From Flavobacteriaceae bacterium (GTDB lineage Bacteria; Bacteroidota; Bacteroidia; Flavobacteriales; Weeksellaceae), in assembly GCA_031276535.1 (NCBI GenBank), contig JAISMV010000148.1, positions 1-54,168 of the forward strand: a stretch of DNA of 54,168 nt, in the 5' to 3' direction. The notes beneath the pieces were generated by a model. The model had not been told where the DNA came from and ran no database searches. It was given only the letters and a program-made list of their open reading frames with translations. Position numbers and translations under genes: made by a program. Shown here piece after piece: positions 53,987-54,168 of the stretch. Within the stretch, counting starts at the first letter, position 1. Each line of letters starts with the position of its first letter.

Positions 53987-54168
53987 AGAGCCTGTTTAAA
54001 TTTTATTCAACTATTTATTTTTAGGTTCTAATTATATTTTGCATTCTTTTTAAGCTCTTTTGAGCGTCTTTTTTACTTTTTCTTCTTGATTTAGCCCGCT
54101 AAATCTTCAAATAAAAAGCAAAAAATCCATCTCAAAAATAGCAATAAAAAATAATCGCAATAAAATTT
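53987..54168. mobile_element. MITE-like repeat, copy C (right end cut by the window)
   Basis: Starts with AGAGCCTGTTTAAATTTTATT and follows copy B for 182 bases with about half a dozen substitutions. The missing 11 bases would be the right terminus AAACAGGCTCT. The window therefore ends inside the element, as it also begins inside one. Confidence 0.9.

Overview
The window reads as a chromosomal piece of a low-GC member of the Bacteroidota, class Flavobacteriia. The main grounds are an intact gldK-gldL-gldM-gldN block (type IX secretion and gliding), a mevalonate-pathway HMG-CoA synthase, and promoters of the Bacteroidota type (TTTG, 19-nt gap, TAnnTTTG). A Weeksellaceae-like host is a guess; nothing in the window fixes the genus. 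No rRNA, CRISPR array, prophage or intact insertion sequence was seen.

Layout. 1-7.4 kb: part of a small repeated element, a YjdJ/YjdI-like pair, RNase Z, a NUDIX protein overlapping MnmD, then IlvE, RocD, a MazG-like protein and AroA. 7.5-11.2 kb: surface-glycan genes (GT2, EpsG/Wzy-like protein, GT-C-like membrane protein). 11.2-16.4 kb: MurF, HMG-CoA synthase, an O-methyltransferase, a murein-peptide peptidase and RNase HII. 16.4-21.5 kb: a tight cluster whose products match the mycobacterial route to polyprenyl-phospho-D-arabinose (UbiA/DPPR synthase, DprE1-like, GT-C-like, DprE2-like, HAD phosphatase). 21.5-31.8 kb, minus strand: rhomboid, FAD oxidoreductase, gldN-M-L-K, an arginase-fold protein with broken metal motifs, and topA. 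32.2-45.7 kb, minus strand: the expression block tRNA-Thr/Tyr/Gly/Thr-tuf-tRNA-Trp-secE-nusG-rplKAJL-rpoBC-DUF3467. 45.7-47.3 kb: hpf, a Xer recombinase and rpsU. 47.3-50.7 kb: a more plastic stretch with the repeat element, carbonic anhydrase, DoxX, two GNAT genes and a dead IS5-type transposase. 51-54 kb: htpG and a PnuC-family transporter behind a TPP riboswitch, so probably a thiamine transporter.

The most interesting items are: (1) the polyprenyl-phospho-arabinose-type cluster with GT-C-like candidate acceptor enzymes, including an Ala where mycobacterial DprE1 has the Cys hit by benzothiazinones; (2) a 193-bp MITE-like repeat at both window ends and once inside, plus a 43-bp back-to-back-ends derivative and a transposase relic sharing its terminus; (3) a recent-looking 49-residue duplication in the GldL motor protein; (4) a probable pseudoenzyme of the arginase fold beside the gld operon; (5) an unexplained repeat/hairpin region between topA and the rpoC operon.

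Because both edges lie inside the same repeat, the window is probably a complete contig of a short-read assembly that broke at that repeat.
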